From Phoronis australis (lineage: Eukaryota > Phoronida > Phoronidae), in assembly GCA_002633005.1 (NCBI GenBank), contig NMRA01000344.1, forward strand, positions 236,499 to 296,498: a stretch of 60,000 nt of DNA, written 5' to 3'. The notes below the pieces were generated by a model. It did not search any database, was not told the origin of the DNA, and was given only the letters and a program-made list of their open reading frames with translations. How positions within the stretch are numbered: the stretch's first letter is position 1; each line of letters begins with the position of its first letter. The position numbers and the translations under genes were made by a program. Below are positions 13,901-25,700 of the stretch, piece by piece.

Positions 13901-16900
13901 TGTTCTGCAACAATGAACTATGTTGGTTCAGTTCAGCCGTGCTGCAATCATTGAGGTGACAGAATACAGCCATGGTTTACCTTTTGTCGGGGATATATTG
14001 TACAACTGTTACAGGGGCTTGACTTTCTTAACTTTACATAATTGCTCTGGGGTTTAATTGGAGTTTGCTGGTTATAACTCCTGGGTCTAGATTCAGCTAT
14101 GCAGATTTGAAACATTGATTGACCTAATAATTGCTGTATGAGTGTTCTCTTCCACTCATCCCCAAGCCCTCAGTGTGTTGGCTTTAGAACTGAATCACTG
14201 GTTTTCATTGAGTGAATAGAGAATGATATAGTCACTACTTAACTAACTAAAGGTCTGTTTCACTAAAATGTACTAACTTTACAAAGCTTTTTTGGGGGGA
14301 GTTAGCATGGCTTAGTGAGGCAAGTGTCCTCTTCCTGAAAGTCATGGGTTTGTGTGCCACTGGGGAACACTTCTAGATCCTGGAGCCAGCTTTCTAGCTC
14401 CACACCTTGGTTTTAACAAATATATTAATGAAGCATAAAAATGGTTCCCGGTGCAATGAGCCTACCTAAGCGGCCTGTGCTCATCTGGTACAATGTGTAC
14501 CAGTCCACCAGCAATTATTTTTAATGCTTTTTAAACGCAGTTTAAACAGTGATACCCCAACTCAAGAGTGTTTGGAAGTCTTTCTTTAGACTCTGTACAA
14601 CAAACATGGTAGGACATTTTAGTGAAACAAGCCCCAAGAGTTCTGGCTGAAGTGCCTGTGAGTGTACCTCTAAATTGGGTCATATGTCTAGTACATGATG
14701 CATCTTGCACCGGGATCCTTTTTGCCAAAGACTTTAATTGAAAAAAGTTGAGGCTTACCCAGTTTTGCGAGTGTTGTGAAACTTAAGGTAATTTGAAGAA
14801 AATTAAGTTGCAGTAAATTTTGTGGACAAGTTTGCTCTATTTTTTCAACAAGATATTCACGTGCCTATTTTGGTAAACTAATCTGTATTTAAGTCCGTTA
14901 TTGCCAAAAAAACCTATGGACACCTCCAGAAAAGCTATGGTGGAGTCAGTGTTTGACTCAATTGTTCAGTTGTATCAGTAAAACACATCCAATGTTACAT
15001 GAAAAAGTCCTCAGCTTGGTTCAGCCATGTATTCTCATCTGAAGTTGAGTTGACTACCCTAGGCTATACACCAGTATGTGGTGACAACAGGCTGCAGTCA
15101 TTTACTTTGTAGTTTTAACGTTAGTCAATAATGTGTGTGTCAGTCCTCCGCATATATTTCAGTGGATGTTTGAGAATTTTGTAAACTAAAACTGATCTTC
15201 ATGACATGCAAGATGAATTACGATGCATTTAAAGACTGGAGCTGCAACTTTAGTAAAATACTAATGTTTAATTCAGCTCTTGCTGTGGCAGGTTGCTCCT
15301 TACTGGGAATTAAGAGTCATCTCTGAGCTAAAGGAGAGCCCGCAGTTTCTAATTGAAGCCGTCTTTAGTATATAAAGTCTCACCAATTTCGGACAGCAGT
15401 GATTTCCAAAAATTCCTTGCTCGGTGTTCTAAGGGCTTCTAACATTATTGTGAATACCCACAATTTTTCAAATCTTTCACTGTTGGTCGCTTTGGTACTA
15501 AACTTAAACATGGGAAAGCATTTAATGTGGTGCTGCATTTCTTTTATTGAAAAAAATATGAAATAAAATTACTCTAGTCGGTCACATTGTGTCTTAAATT
15601 GATGGCATTTTCAGTCATCAGCTCTAGCCAACTCGTCGACCCTGAAATCAATTCTTTACAAAGGCCAGCTATCTGTTCTAATCTCAGGAGGGAGAACACT
15701 TTTGTAACAGAAAGTGGCCTAAATCAATTGAATTTTTCTACAGTTTTCAGAAGAACAGTATTAGTTTCCAAATGTACATTGACATGCTTGAGAAGTTGTT
15801 GTGTCAACATAAATTTATAGTTGTAACCATTTTAACAAGAACTAATCATAATGTATTTAGTGTAATGTTCATTGTGCTATTTGTAAGTTATTGCCGGTAA
15901 TTTACACATTTCAACATATAACAATGACTAATGCCTTCTGTCTGGTCACTAACACATGGTTGCGGGTATTGGTGAAGGGAAATTGTGCAATATATTTATT
16001 TTTATGAAGAAATAAATTTTTGATGCTTCAAAAGATGTTGTTTTCAATTTTCTGCATATGTATGGGATTAGTAGTCTGTGGAGGATTGTGGTGGAAGAAA
16101 GTATAAAGTTACATTTTATGACCGCACCATGTAATACTAACATGTCAGCAGTGTCTAAGCATCGGTTGTTTTCAGTGCACGAAGTCGACAAAGTATTTCT
16201 TGTGCTGTAGCTTCGCAACGAAGTGCTATCGATATCATGATTGATTATTCTCACTTTGTTATCATTTTCCAGTACTTGAGGATGGAATTATCATTTTTCT
16301 TTCACTCTGCATAAAATATGTCCTGAATTTTTAGTTATTTGGGATTGGTTGTTGCTAAGTACAATAGAACGGCTGAATACAAAATAACTCGCAAAATTTC
16401 ATTATGTTGGGAAGTTTCCATGAATTTTCCACGATTTTTATTTGTTTGTTTTGCTTTCCTTGTGTTTCCCGTGATTAGAAACAGTGAATAATGACTCATC
16501 AGATTTGTAAACTCTTTCTGTTCTTCAGGAAAATTTACGAGACAGAGTACAGAGCTACGAGTCTCTTCTTCAACATTCCGATGAACCAAACACTGAACCA
16601 CTATCATCATGCAATCCTCAAATGTCAGATGTGTCACAATCCATGCACGCTTCCGGAAATGAGAAGCCACACAGTACTCATGACATCAGTGTCCGAACAA
16701 CAGAATCTGATTTAATAACTTCAACTGGAAATTGCAGTGAATTGACTTCTCAGGCGCCTTTGATTGCAAAGAACAAAATCCACCATGCACCATATTCTAA
16801 TTCGATCAATGACTTGGAGGAGACAAAATTCACACCCCAGCCCCTGGAAGAAGAACAGTTCTTGGTGGGAAGTTCAACGGAATTTGATATTGCCGAGAGT

Positions 16901-19900
16901 CGGAGTGAATATGGAGACAGTATAGATTTGCCATCGGTGAAGAATCTGAGATCAAGATTTGCCGACACAAGGCCACAGGAACAACCTGTGAAGAGGGTGA
17001 AGTTTGCTGAAGATAGTTTCTAGTTGTAGAAATTGTGTATTTCTTGCTTGTTAGTTAGCCACATAGTTTTAGAATAGCAATTACCGTACATTTTCTATAT
17101 GTTACATTGTAGAATCAGAAGGTTCTAATAGTTATATCCTCACTTATTCTTCTGTTTTAATAATTGATGATAATATTGCCCATATTTTGAGTTTTAAACA
17201 TCAAGAATGTTTTATTTTTACCACAGAATTTCCATTTGATTTTAAAAATGTACAGAGGGCAAAATTGGTAAAAAGTGTTCTTAACATTTTACAGATTATT
17301 AAGAGTGTCAAATTTAATTCAAAACATGGGCTCAATAAAACCTCACTCTTAGCTTGGATAACCTTCTGTACACCGCTAATTTCAGGTGTTATTCCAATAC
17401 TCTGCTTCGTAATTCATCTGAATTGTAAACTGTCGTGATCTAACAAAATTAACACAACAAACAGAATTAGAAAGTCAGTATCACTGATCATAGACCGGAA
17501 TCAGATGCAGATAACACTAATTTACTAAAGTTTTCAAAAAAGCCCATAAAACTCCTCTGTCGAAAATTTGAGAAACAGTATTCTTGAAAATTCAATGGTG
17601 TGTTTTCTTAGGTCACTGTGTTGTAGACCTAGTTTCATAATGCATGACATACTTGTGATCTGGTGGCTTTGATTGACTGAACATGCTTATCTCTTGCTTG
17701 ATCTCTCTGTCTTAGTCGCGCTGGTCTTTGCCAGTTTCCTGCCAGTAGTTATTAGAACAGAGGCTTCCTCAAACTGGTTTATAAGGTATTGTATGCATTA
17801 CTATACTCCAACCCCTCAATTTCTTTTAGTTTGATTTCACTTAGGTTATTGGTTAATTTAGAAAGCTTTTATTTGTCTCATAGAGCAATGACAATATGAC
17901 AAAAATCATTGCATTAATGTTTGTATCCAAACAAAGTCGTTGAGATGTGAGATGAAGCACGTTTTGAGACAGTTACTATAACCTGAGTGGTCTTCAACTG
18001 ATATTCACTTGCATGTGTGTGTACGGTGTACTTACATTTACAAGCCATATGGATACTCATGAACTTATCACAGGACGAGATTCATCAACATTGCTCCAAT
18101 TTGTTTCAATATTTGCATTGCACATGTCCAGCCATTAGTGCATTTTGAGGTGTTTTATAGTGTAGTGAAAGTTTCATACATCAGGACCAGCGATTACCAA
18201 ATTTTTCCAATTCCTTTCTGGAACATTAAAAAAACCCTAATATCTATTTATTGATTGAAGACCACCAAAATGTACTCAACCAAAAGTGGTCTAGAACGTG
18301 ACTGCCAAAAATTCCACAAACATTTGGGAAATTTACTCCAAAAATTACAAGACTGTTAGATAGAGTACTTGAAAAAGAATTCAATCTAAAATACTATTTA
18401 TTTTAATTCCTTAAGTTCACTATTTGTGTTCTTATACACTGTACATTGTGAGTATATTTAATGGAAATGGAGTATGAATAAATAAAATTTGTTTTACATA
18501 TTATGTAACCCACACATTTATTTGTAAATCAAGAGACGACAATTTTTTTCGACCCTCCTTTGTTGGACTGTAAGGTGCGATGGGTTGCAGAATAAATGCA
18601 CAAAAAATTCTCGTTTTATCGAACCAGAGATTCCATAGCAACTCATGAATAGTTAGGTCCGAGTATGTCTTGGAGGACTTAAGAAAAGCATGTTAGTTGG
18701 TATTACTTGAGTACATACCAGTTTCTAGTGAGAGTCTGCTCTAATCTAACGGTCCCCGAGTACTGAGTTTGCCCATAAGGTGGACTCCACCAAGCAATAC
18801 CAATTCCAGTTGACTCGCATTCAGAGTAGCACCAAAACACTGCCCAGTCACCACTGAGTGTCCCCTTCTAATCCTTTGAGTAGCACCAAAACACTGCCCT
18901 GTCATCTCTGAGTGCCCCCTTCTAATCCTTTGACTAGTACTAAAACACTGCCCAGTCATCACTGAGTGACCTCTACTTAACTTACCCGTAAGTACTAACT
19001 TTTATTAGATGTATGTAACAAAGAAAATAATTTAAGCAGCTTAGACTGTGTTCATTCTTAAATTACAATGGGATAATGTCTCCTGATGCATTGCAACTTA
19101 AAGCATATAGTGGTCAAGTTCTTCACATTTTAGAAGATGTGAGGTTTACGAACAATTTCGTTTCGTAGAAAACTTTCGCCAATATGAAATTCCTGCTTTT
19201 GTGCATGTCTTGGTTTCTGTTATCTGCAGTTGCTTCAGCTTTGTGGCATGCATGACTTGCAGTGCTAAATACTAAGGGTAAAGGGAGGATGTCGCTTATC
19301 TTTAGAAAAACTAACAAGCTCATAGTATTTAATCTCCATCAGGTTGCAGAGAAGACATCAAATGCTGCAAAGTTGGAGACAGTCAAGAACAAGCTGTGGT
19401 CGTCGTCTTCAGACATTTCTGCCCACCATGAAGGAAGGAAGAAAGTTAGGAATAAGCTTTGGGTTGACCCGCCTCCTGAGCAAACTGGACAAGGCAGTGT
19501 TCTCCAAACAAAAAACAAAGATCTGTCCAGCAACCTCAAAACAACTTCCTTATCAAATAACACTGAAGAGAAAAGGCCGAGGAAAGTTGGACCATCTTTT
19601 TCAGATGACGCATTCAGTGAGGGAGCTCATAAGGACAACAGCAAGCCCACCAAAGTTCGGAATAAGTTATGGGTAGACCCACCAGCTGTCTCGAACAAGG
19701 GATCGAGTGTAAGTGAAGATGATAAAGGTGAGGAAAGCATGCCTCATGATGCAAAGGAGTACTTAGAAAGGTACAAGGTGGCAGCACTGAAGCAAGCAGA
19801 CAGACCGAATGCTGGTAAAGGCAGTTCAGAAAATACCAATGACCGTGTCAGCAAGAGTCATAATGGTAGTGCTGGTTCAGGGAAGGTAGAAGAGAAGACA

Positions 19901-20593
19901 GATGAAGCCAGTAGTAAACAAGGACAGGGGAAGAAAAAGACAATCATACGAAGGGTCATCAGGAAGATTGTGCGTAAGAGAACATCTTCCGAGTCCAAAA
20001 CAGACGATCAGCCTCAGGTATCTAGCCCACTGTCTACCAGTGACAAGACGGAGCTACCTGAAGATAATGACAACAAAGGACATGTTCAGCTAGTGTCGTT
20101 TCATCCAATTTCCATGAAGAATGATGAAATTACACCTGGAGCAGATAGCAGCAACGGTGTACAGAAATACTCCACTGGTGAGAGCAGCCAACGTGTGGAA
20201 GAACTGGTTGGCAGTGAGCACACTCGCACTGTAGAAATGCGAAGTGATGTTAATGAAATGGCAAATGCACCTTCAAATTCTATTGTTGAGTCGGATATAG
20301 TAGCAGACACAGAGAGCTGCACGGAAGAGCGCAATACACAGGCTGGCAGCTCTAGTAACGCTAACGAAAGTCTTGGAGAAGGTGAAGAGGAGGTAATTCT
20401 CACTGAGGCATCATTACCTCATGAAAACGTAAGTGTTACTTCAGAGGAAGTTGTTAGTGGGGCATTACATGAAAGTGACGCTCAATTGACAAAGATGGAT
20501 GTCAACGAAAATGTTACAAACCATGCGGAGAATACTGTCAGCGGACCACCAAAACCTCCCAGAAGGAAGAAGAAGAAGAAATACAAGTGGTAG
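1911..20593 (+). CDS. Ig I-set domain cytoskeletal-type protein (partial at 5' end), long isoform
   Basis: Fourteen exons join in one frame: 1911-1994, 3494-3828, 4169-4357, 5151-5722, 6316-6510, 8480-8650, 9220-9363, 9781-9872, 10052-10198, 10339-10437, 10718-10894, 11235-11681, 12343-12444 and 19343-20593, about 1334 residues. All borders are AG/GT and phases match. The protein starts acidic and disordered. Ig domain 1 spans the 5151/6316 exons (FWYRDFGD, then DFGQYMCIAASENG). Ig domain 2 spans the 8480/9220 exons (VLWYKDGSLLEH, then DAEYSVVANNRAG). A Ser/Pro/Lys-rich tail follows. Ig2 lacks both usual cysteines and Ig1 lacks the B-strand one, as in intracellular Ig domains of the titin/palladin type. 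No signal peptide or membrane segment is seen. A sarcomeric or actin-linked role is inferred; I could not name an orthologue. The start codon lies further 5'. Confidence 0.8.
2323..2625. repeat. 38-bp minisatellite, about eight copies
   Basis: The unit contains ATCTACATGTACTGACTT and CAATAAGGTCTCCCATAT and recurs every 38 bp, with an alternating G/C at one site (acttGtc / acttCtc). It lies in the Ig-gene intron between exons 1911 and 3494. Confidence 0.95.
2784..3349. mobile_element. MITE-like element with terminal inverted repeats
   Basis: The left end reads agggatgttccagtaaaatc then tgtatggg(g)nnggaaggca. The right end, read on the other strand, is agggctgttccagcaaaatc then tgtgtgggggggaaggca. 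The arms match over about 40 bp. The 566-bp body repeats an accaccc(g/a)taattttt motif in both directions and has no transposase. A clear target-site duplication was not seen. It sits in an intron of the Ig gene. Confidence 0.75.
6511..6566 (+). CDS. Read-through alternative end after Ig domain 1
   Basis: If the donor at 6511 is not used, the frame of exon 6316-6510 runs on into the intron for 18 codons, through a strongly basic tail (KPPRRK-like, ending KRRSRQP), to a stop at 6564-6566. The tail is lysine/arginine-rich rather than random. It could be a short isoform with one Ig domain. A possible AATAAA lies at 8020-8025. The normal splice to 8480 keeps the frame and completes a second Ig domain, so it is the main form. 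Confidence 0.35.
12749..12784 (+). CDS. Alternative last exon A of the Ig gene (11 codons)
   Basis: A good pyrimidine tract and acceptor (ttctcttacag) precede a phase-0 reading VRSGARHLFRY and a TGA at 12782-12784. The exon before it (12343-12444) ends in phase 0, so this would give a protein of about 929 residues in the part seen. The coding stretch is short, so chance is possible. It is followed by 3.7 kb of AT-rich DNA with candidate ATTAAA/AATAAA signals. Confidence 0.4.
   Translation: MRSGARHLFRY
14252..14633. mobile_element. TIR element with a tRNA-like SINE segment inside
   Basis: The ends GGTCTGTTTCACTAAAATGT (14252) and, on the other strand, GGCTTGTTTCACTAAAATGT (ending 14633) form inverted repeats. 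Inside, 14305-14375 has degenerate pol III A-box (tggcttagtgagg) and B-box-like (gggtttgtgtgcc) sequences. The tail at 14440-14515 (acaatgtgtaccagtccacc) recurs elsewhere in the window. No coding capacity is visible. Confidence 0.65.
16529..17023 (+). CDS. Alternative last exon B of the Ig gene
   Basis: The acceptor ttctgttcttcag is followed by 164 codons in phase 0 and a TAG at 17021-17023. The peptide is disordered and acidic, begins ENLRDRVQSYESLL, which could extend a coiled coil, and ends with SVKNLRSRFADTR and VKRVKFAEDSF. An AATAAA at 17334-17339, about 310 bases after the stop, supports a terminal exon. It shares phase with exons 12749 and 19343, so the three look like mutually exclusive 3' ends. 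Splicing onward from inside this exon cannot be excluded. Confidence 0.7.
   Translation, partial: ENLRDRVQSYESLLQHSDEPNTEPLSSCNPQMSDVSQSMHASGNEKPHSTHDISVRTTESDLITSTGNCSELTSQAPLIAKNKIHHAPYSNSINDLEETKFTPQPLEEEQFLVGSSTEFDIAESRSEYGDSIDLPSVKNLRSRFADTRPQEQPVKRVKFAEDSF
18823..18968. repeat. 54-bp tandem repeat, about 2.7 copies
   Basis: The unit starts gagtagcaccaaaacactgc and continues to cttctaatccttt, repeating at about 54 bp with scattered changes. It lies between the 16529 and 19343 exons of the Ig gene, a stretch with no other visible feature. Confidence 0.85.
19343..20593 (+). CDS. Alternative last exon C of the Ig gene, with repeated NKLW motif
   Basis: This 1251-bp exon follows an acceptor (ctccatcag) and encodes 416 residues of low-complexity, charged sequence. 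A short motif recurs three times: VKNKLW at 19382-19399, VRNKLWVDPP at 19445-19474 and again at 19655-19684. A basic stretch RRVIRKIVRKR and a final PPKPPRRKKKKKYKW suggest nucleic-acid, lipid or actin contact, but this is inference. The stop is at 20591-20593. The frame is open upstream to 19262, but the splice acceptor makes 19343 the likely exon start. Confidence 0.75.
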   Translation, partial: VAEKTSNAAKLETVKNKLWSSSSDISAHHEGRKKVRNKLWVDPPPEQTGQGSVLQTKNKDLSSNLKTTSLSNNTEEKRPRKVGPSFSDDAFSEGAHKDNSKPTKVRNKLWVDPPAVSNKGSSVSEDDKGEESMPHDAKEYLERYKVAALKQADRPNAGKGSSENTNDRVSKSHNGSAGSGKVEEKTDEASSKQGQGKKKTIIRRVIRKIVRKRTSSESKTDDQPQVSSPLSTSDKTELPEDNDNKGHVQLVSFHPISMKNDEITPGADSSNGVQKYSTGESSQRVEELVGSEHTRTVEMRSDVNEMANAPSNSIVESDIVADTESCTEERNTQAGSSSNANESLGEGEEEVILTEASLPHENVSVTSEEVVSGALHESDAQLTKMDVNENVTNHAENTVSGPPKPPRRKKKKKYKW

Positions 20594-22185
20594 AGTGTGT
20601 TGAAGGAAAGTGTTGGATCAGACAGCAGCAGATGCAGGTGTATACATGGAAAATTCGGGTCATTCCTATTGAAGTATAGGAGAAATCTCAGAGAAAGTAG
20701 ATGGCAGTGCGGTATCGCAACTCAATGGAAATTTAAGCATTGATACTGCTGGGGCGATGTGAAACTAAAATAGCCGATCAATTCTGAATTGGTTACCATG
20801 GAAGGACTTTTAGCTAGAATACCTTTCTGTTTGTTTATAATAGGGGTAACAAAGACGAAGTCCCTATTGAGATTATTTTAATTATTGACTCTGTGCAATA
20901 TTTTATATTCAGTATTCTTACGTTTGTCAGTGAAGTTGATCTGTTGTCCTGCTTCAACAGAATATGTAACTTTCATACCCCAACGGTCTCATTTCTTTTG
21001 GCTAAAAATCAAGTCCACAGATGGCTTAACCTGTTCCACGAAGCCAAAAGACAGATATCTGTGACCTGCTTAGGGGCAGACAAAAGCCAAAGTCAATTGC
21101 TGACGTATGACTTCAGGATGTGATATGTAGGCACAAGACACATGTTTTGCTTGTAATCAATGGCAATGTCTCCCAATGGCTTAACGATCTAGCTTTTTAG
21201 CTAGTGTCCCATGTCTATGGAATGTAGTCGAAGGTGTTTTAGCACACCAGATATCAAAAATAGAAGAAGACTAAGGCATAGGAGATCTGATACTGTACAA
21301 CTATTGTAAGGGTTGCTGTACATATTTATTACTTAATATACGCGTGTTCATCACTGACCTAATCATTTCTTACTTTTGACGAGTTTGAGAAAATGACATC
21401 TTGTGTCTTCCTGGAAAAAATTATTAATGCTAAAGTTGCCGTAGTTACTGTCCAAATACGTACATGTATTGTGAAATGCAGCAGTGCTAGTTTGTGACCA
21501 GTAGTATTAATACCAGTCTATAAAATTGCAATTGTAATATTTTGATACACAGTTAGCACAGCTATAAACGCGTGTCCCATCAAAGAAAAGGACTTTTTAG
21601 TTAGACTACCTGCTGTAATAAAACTGGTCTAAACTTGCTCCGTAATTAAATAAACAGTGGTTCTGGGCTTGGTTGAAAAGCTGACAGTTCATTGATGCTG
21701 AAGACAAGAAAACTTGTAGGTACCAATCTAAAGCAATGAGCTGTCCCCTGCAATATGAGTAAGCAACCACTTGAAAACAGTTTGAACAAGGCAAGTGGTC
21801 CAGTTCAGAAGGTGGTTTGTAGTTCCTTCAGTTTTTTGTAGAATAACTGTCACCGCTTAGTTGTAATTTGACATGTTTAGCACTCTGCAGTAATTAACCA
21901 TGGCTTTAGTTTGTAGCTGCTTGGTCCTACAGCCACTCTCTGCAAACCATGTACTGTTACTTTGAATGACGAGCCTATTTTTCTTTTAAAACGGGTCTCT
22001 TAGATCTGTAGACATTTGCACACCAAACAAACCTTAGCTAACTTTTGGTTGTTGGTTGCACTAGTACGCTAAATATTTACATATACTCCCTAGATTTCGT
22101 GAATTGTGAATAAAGTGTCTGTTCTTGGCATTATATTACCTTGTAAAAGCATTGTCTTAACCATTTATTGAAAAGATAAAATAAA
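20594..22185 (+). other. Probable 3' UTR of the Ig gene long form
   Basis: No exon is seen after the stop at 20593. AATAAA signals on the plus strand lie at 21649-21654, 22109-22114 and 22180-22185. The minus-strand CSN8 gene ends just beyond (stop 22704; AATAAA on the minus strand at 22164-22169), so the two genes are tail-to-tail and their transcripts may overlap. Confidence 0.5.
22164..22169 (-). terminator. Candidate polyadenylation signal of COPS8
   Basis: AATAAA on the minus strand, about 535 bases after the COPS8 stop codon. It sits among plus-strand signals of the convergent Ig gene. Confidence 0.4.
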
Positions 22186-22703
22186 CACAATGTAAACGTA
22201 ATGCCGACTTTTCACAACAAATTATTGAGAGCCCATTTTAGGTAGCATCATGAAACTTGAAGTAAAAACGTCTACGTTTTTATACACATCATGCATCACA
22301 AGATACAAAGCTGCAAGGTGTGCTCATTATTTCAACATTAACACCAGAGGTAAGGCAATTTGTTCAAGAGTAACTTGCCGCAACATAAGTCGTGGTGTGG
22401 ACGCAAACATGCAGACAAGGCAAAATTGCCAGCTATGCGCTTGCTCAGTTCCACACATGGGGGTGTCTAGTCACTACTGCGTCATATTTGTCACATGATG
22501 TAGGGTCTGTTGTGTGGAGGATCGGATGAACAGCGGCAAGTTGCTCGACCGCAACTTGTTCCAAGTGAAACTCGTAGTGTGAACGCCCCTTGAGTTAGCA
22601 CTTCACCGAGAACTGTTAAAAGTGTCCCGCCAGCTGATGACACTTGACTCAAACTGCCTATAAAGTCAATGTGTTTCTTTAACGTTGACAACAAAAGTCA
22701 TTT

Positions 22704-25700
22704 TCATTTCTCCAGAAATGAAACAAACTCTGTAAGTCTTGCTAACTGATCTTCACTCACTATAACAGGCTCTTTTTCAGTAACTGAAACAAACAAGAAA
22801 ATCAACATCAATTAGTGTAAGTCAGACATAAAAATGTCTTCAACGTTAAAAATTATCCAACTTTACACAAGTTGCACCTTAAGGTATTTGTCAAGAAGAG
22901 TGCTTCAATTATTTTGACATAAGACCATATAATCTGAACACTGAGGACATTTCAAGTAAATAACCTCTGAAATGCCGTGTAGTCATTGACCTTTGACCTT
23001 AATGCCATGTGTACCCCTATTTCACATACTAAATAAGAGCAATACAAAACTCTAAAATACACAAACTGCACCGCAAACGTAATGCTTCAAGGGGTTTTAT
23101 CTTATAAAATTCATCGTTTGCACAAACTCCGTCACCCCTGCTCCACTACAGACCTTCGTTGCGCCTGTTTCGACACCTCCTTGGTCCTATGTATTGCACC
23201 GGCCCCCTATTTGGATTCGAGGTGTCCTATCTTTTCTCGCGGGCCGTTTTTCGTGGACGTGGAGGAAGGGTGGCCAGTTTCGTACTGGTCTTGGTGACGT
23301 CGGGTCGGTTGGCTCAACGGCCTGGGTGACGTCACTTCGTCGGCTTAATTTCACTCCCTGCGGCTTCTCTCGCGTACATAATTCATGGGGCCTGTCGTCG
23401 CCAAAATGAATGAAGCCTCAAAAAATTACTCTTCATTGAGTAAACTAAATTGTTTACCTTGGTGTTCTTCAGTTATTCTGCTGCTAAAATTGCCATACGT
23501 TCTTTAGACGTCATTGCGTCACTTGTTGGCCAATTTCCATGTTCTTCAATCGACTGTGAGTTTGCGTACATGTCATAATCGGAAGTGGTTTCATTTCATT
23601 ACAAGTTTTTACTATTTAATACCAGAAAACCCAATTTCAGAACAAACTCTCGAGAGATATCTCAAAATTTTAGGAAATGGCGCATACGTGCTCATGTCAC
23701 GAGTATGCACTGTTTTCAAAACGATAACCGTGACAAATGTTCCTTAGTTACAAGGCGGAGAATTACGAAAAATAACGTTAGATTTTTTTACTTCTATGAA
23801 CGGCTGTAACGGGCAAGATGAATGTCGGTTCATTCCCAGATTTTGCATGCATCCCTGCAGGTTGTTAGCTCTAATTTTCACGACGAAGTGACAAGCCGAG
23901 CACCCGGGTTGTGTGAAATTTCGGTGTTTACCGTAACAGTTCTATACATGGCTACCAAGCTGCAGTGTGTTTTGACGATAGTCTTCATACAGCTAGCTGG
24001 CTTTCTACCTCAGTATGTACATTTATGATGCAATTTTTGTAACAATACATCTATATACTTTGTGTACTATATAATATTTTAATACATTCTTAGTTTCCAC
24101 TTTAAAACAATATCTGATTACCGTACTTTTTGTAAAGCAGGGTAAATGTTCTGGAAAGAAATTTGTACTGCCTGGGGAAAGAATCCCACAGTCGCACACC
24201 TTGCCTACTAAAATCTGACAATGACAGAAATTCTGCTTGAAGCTTTGAACACGGTCTCTTCAAGAAGTATTCCTGTCTGTTGCGATGAACATTCGGTTCA
24301 CTCTTAGGTGTAGCTATTTACCCTCGGTGTTTCCCAATAGCTTCGAAAGCACGGGTAATGGCTAGTATATAAAATAAATGGCGTTCTTAGACGTGGAAAA
24401 TAAATCTGTCTGAAACACGGCACACGCTACAGTCTCCTTGCTAGGAATTTATTTGCTAAATTTTTGAACATCTATCGTAGGACCTTGTGAGAAGTTGACT
24501 CATACTCAAAGAAAACCTAAACTGCCATTAGTAGATAGTAATCGGACTCCTCCCAAAACCAAAGTTTGACATATTCTCCTCAATTGGAACACATGTCACA
24601 AACTTTATGACAATTTATCACGGAAATTAGGGGTGTCACAAGTAGTCAGAACACTAGAGTGAGTCGTGATCAGGGGCCCGTTCCAACAAAACTGACTTAG
24701 CTAAGACAATTCCTAAATTTTACTAAATTTTAAAATAAAACTTCATTTTGTCTCAAAATCATTTCAAGAAAGAGATGTTATGCTTGATTTAAGTGTTTAC
24801 CAGATATGGAAGCTTCAAAGTTTGGAAGTTAAGACAAATCTTAGACTTAAGTCAATAATGAACTTAAGTCAGTTTCTTGGAACGGGCCCATGTTCAATAG
24901 GAGCACATTTCATAATGATCCTTCAACCGTTCTGACAGATAGAAAAATCTACTCCAAAAATAAACACAAAAATGACCAGTAATGGGTGCAAAATAGGATG
25001 AATCCATCTGAAATTTTGAAACTACTCTCATTTCCATACTAGAAAATTATTTGCCAAATTTCATGAAATCCATCAACTTGGTAGATATTAAGGTACACAC
25101 AAGGAGAACCTAATTAACACTAAAAAAAACAAAAAACAGTGCAGGTGGCCTGATATCATTTGCGGTGCATCAGACGTGCGCAGGCCTCTTGGTTGGGCCC
25201 ACTGCACAAAACACCTGAGCAAAGGCACGAGACCCCAATTATGGCTCCTCTAACACTAAGGGGCACCACAGTAGTTTGACCAGTCTAAAAAACAAGGTCA
25301 GCTGCGCTCGTCTCAATAGGCACAAATCTGTGAAATCTAAATAAAATTCTTCAAGAAGTTTGGCGGATAAAGAGGCAGATGCCACAAAACAGACACAAAC
25401 ATAGTAAAATGGCCACTACATAGAATCCGCCTGAAAATGGGAATGTGCTGTCGCCTCCATAACAGAGGTCAATTTGAAAAAATTCCAGGAAAATCCATCT
25501 ACTCGCTCTGCAGATTTAGAGGCTAAATCAAAAAATGAAATTGCTACTAGGGGACACACCGAAGCTGTTCCATCCATGATAGGGCTTGTCTGCAAAATTT
25601 CATGAACAACTAACAGGAATTGCGGACGCAGGACGGACAGTAAAAAATGAGGCCTAAGGGCCAGCAAAGACAGACATCTATGAGCTGGGCTGTCTACCTC

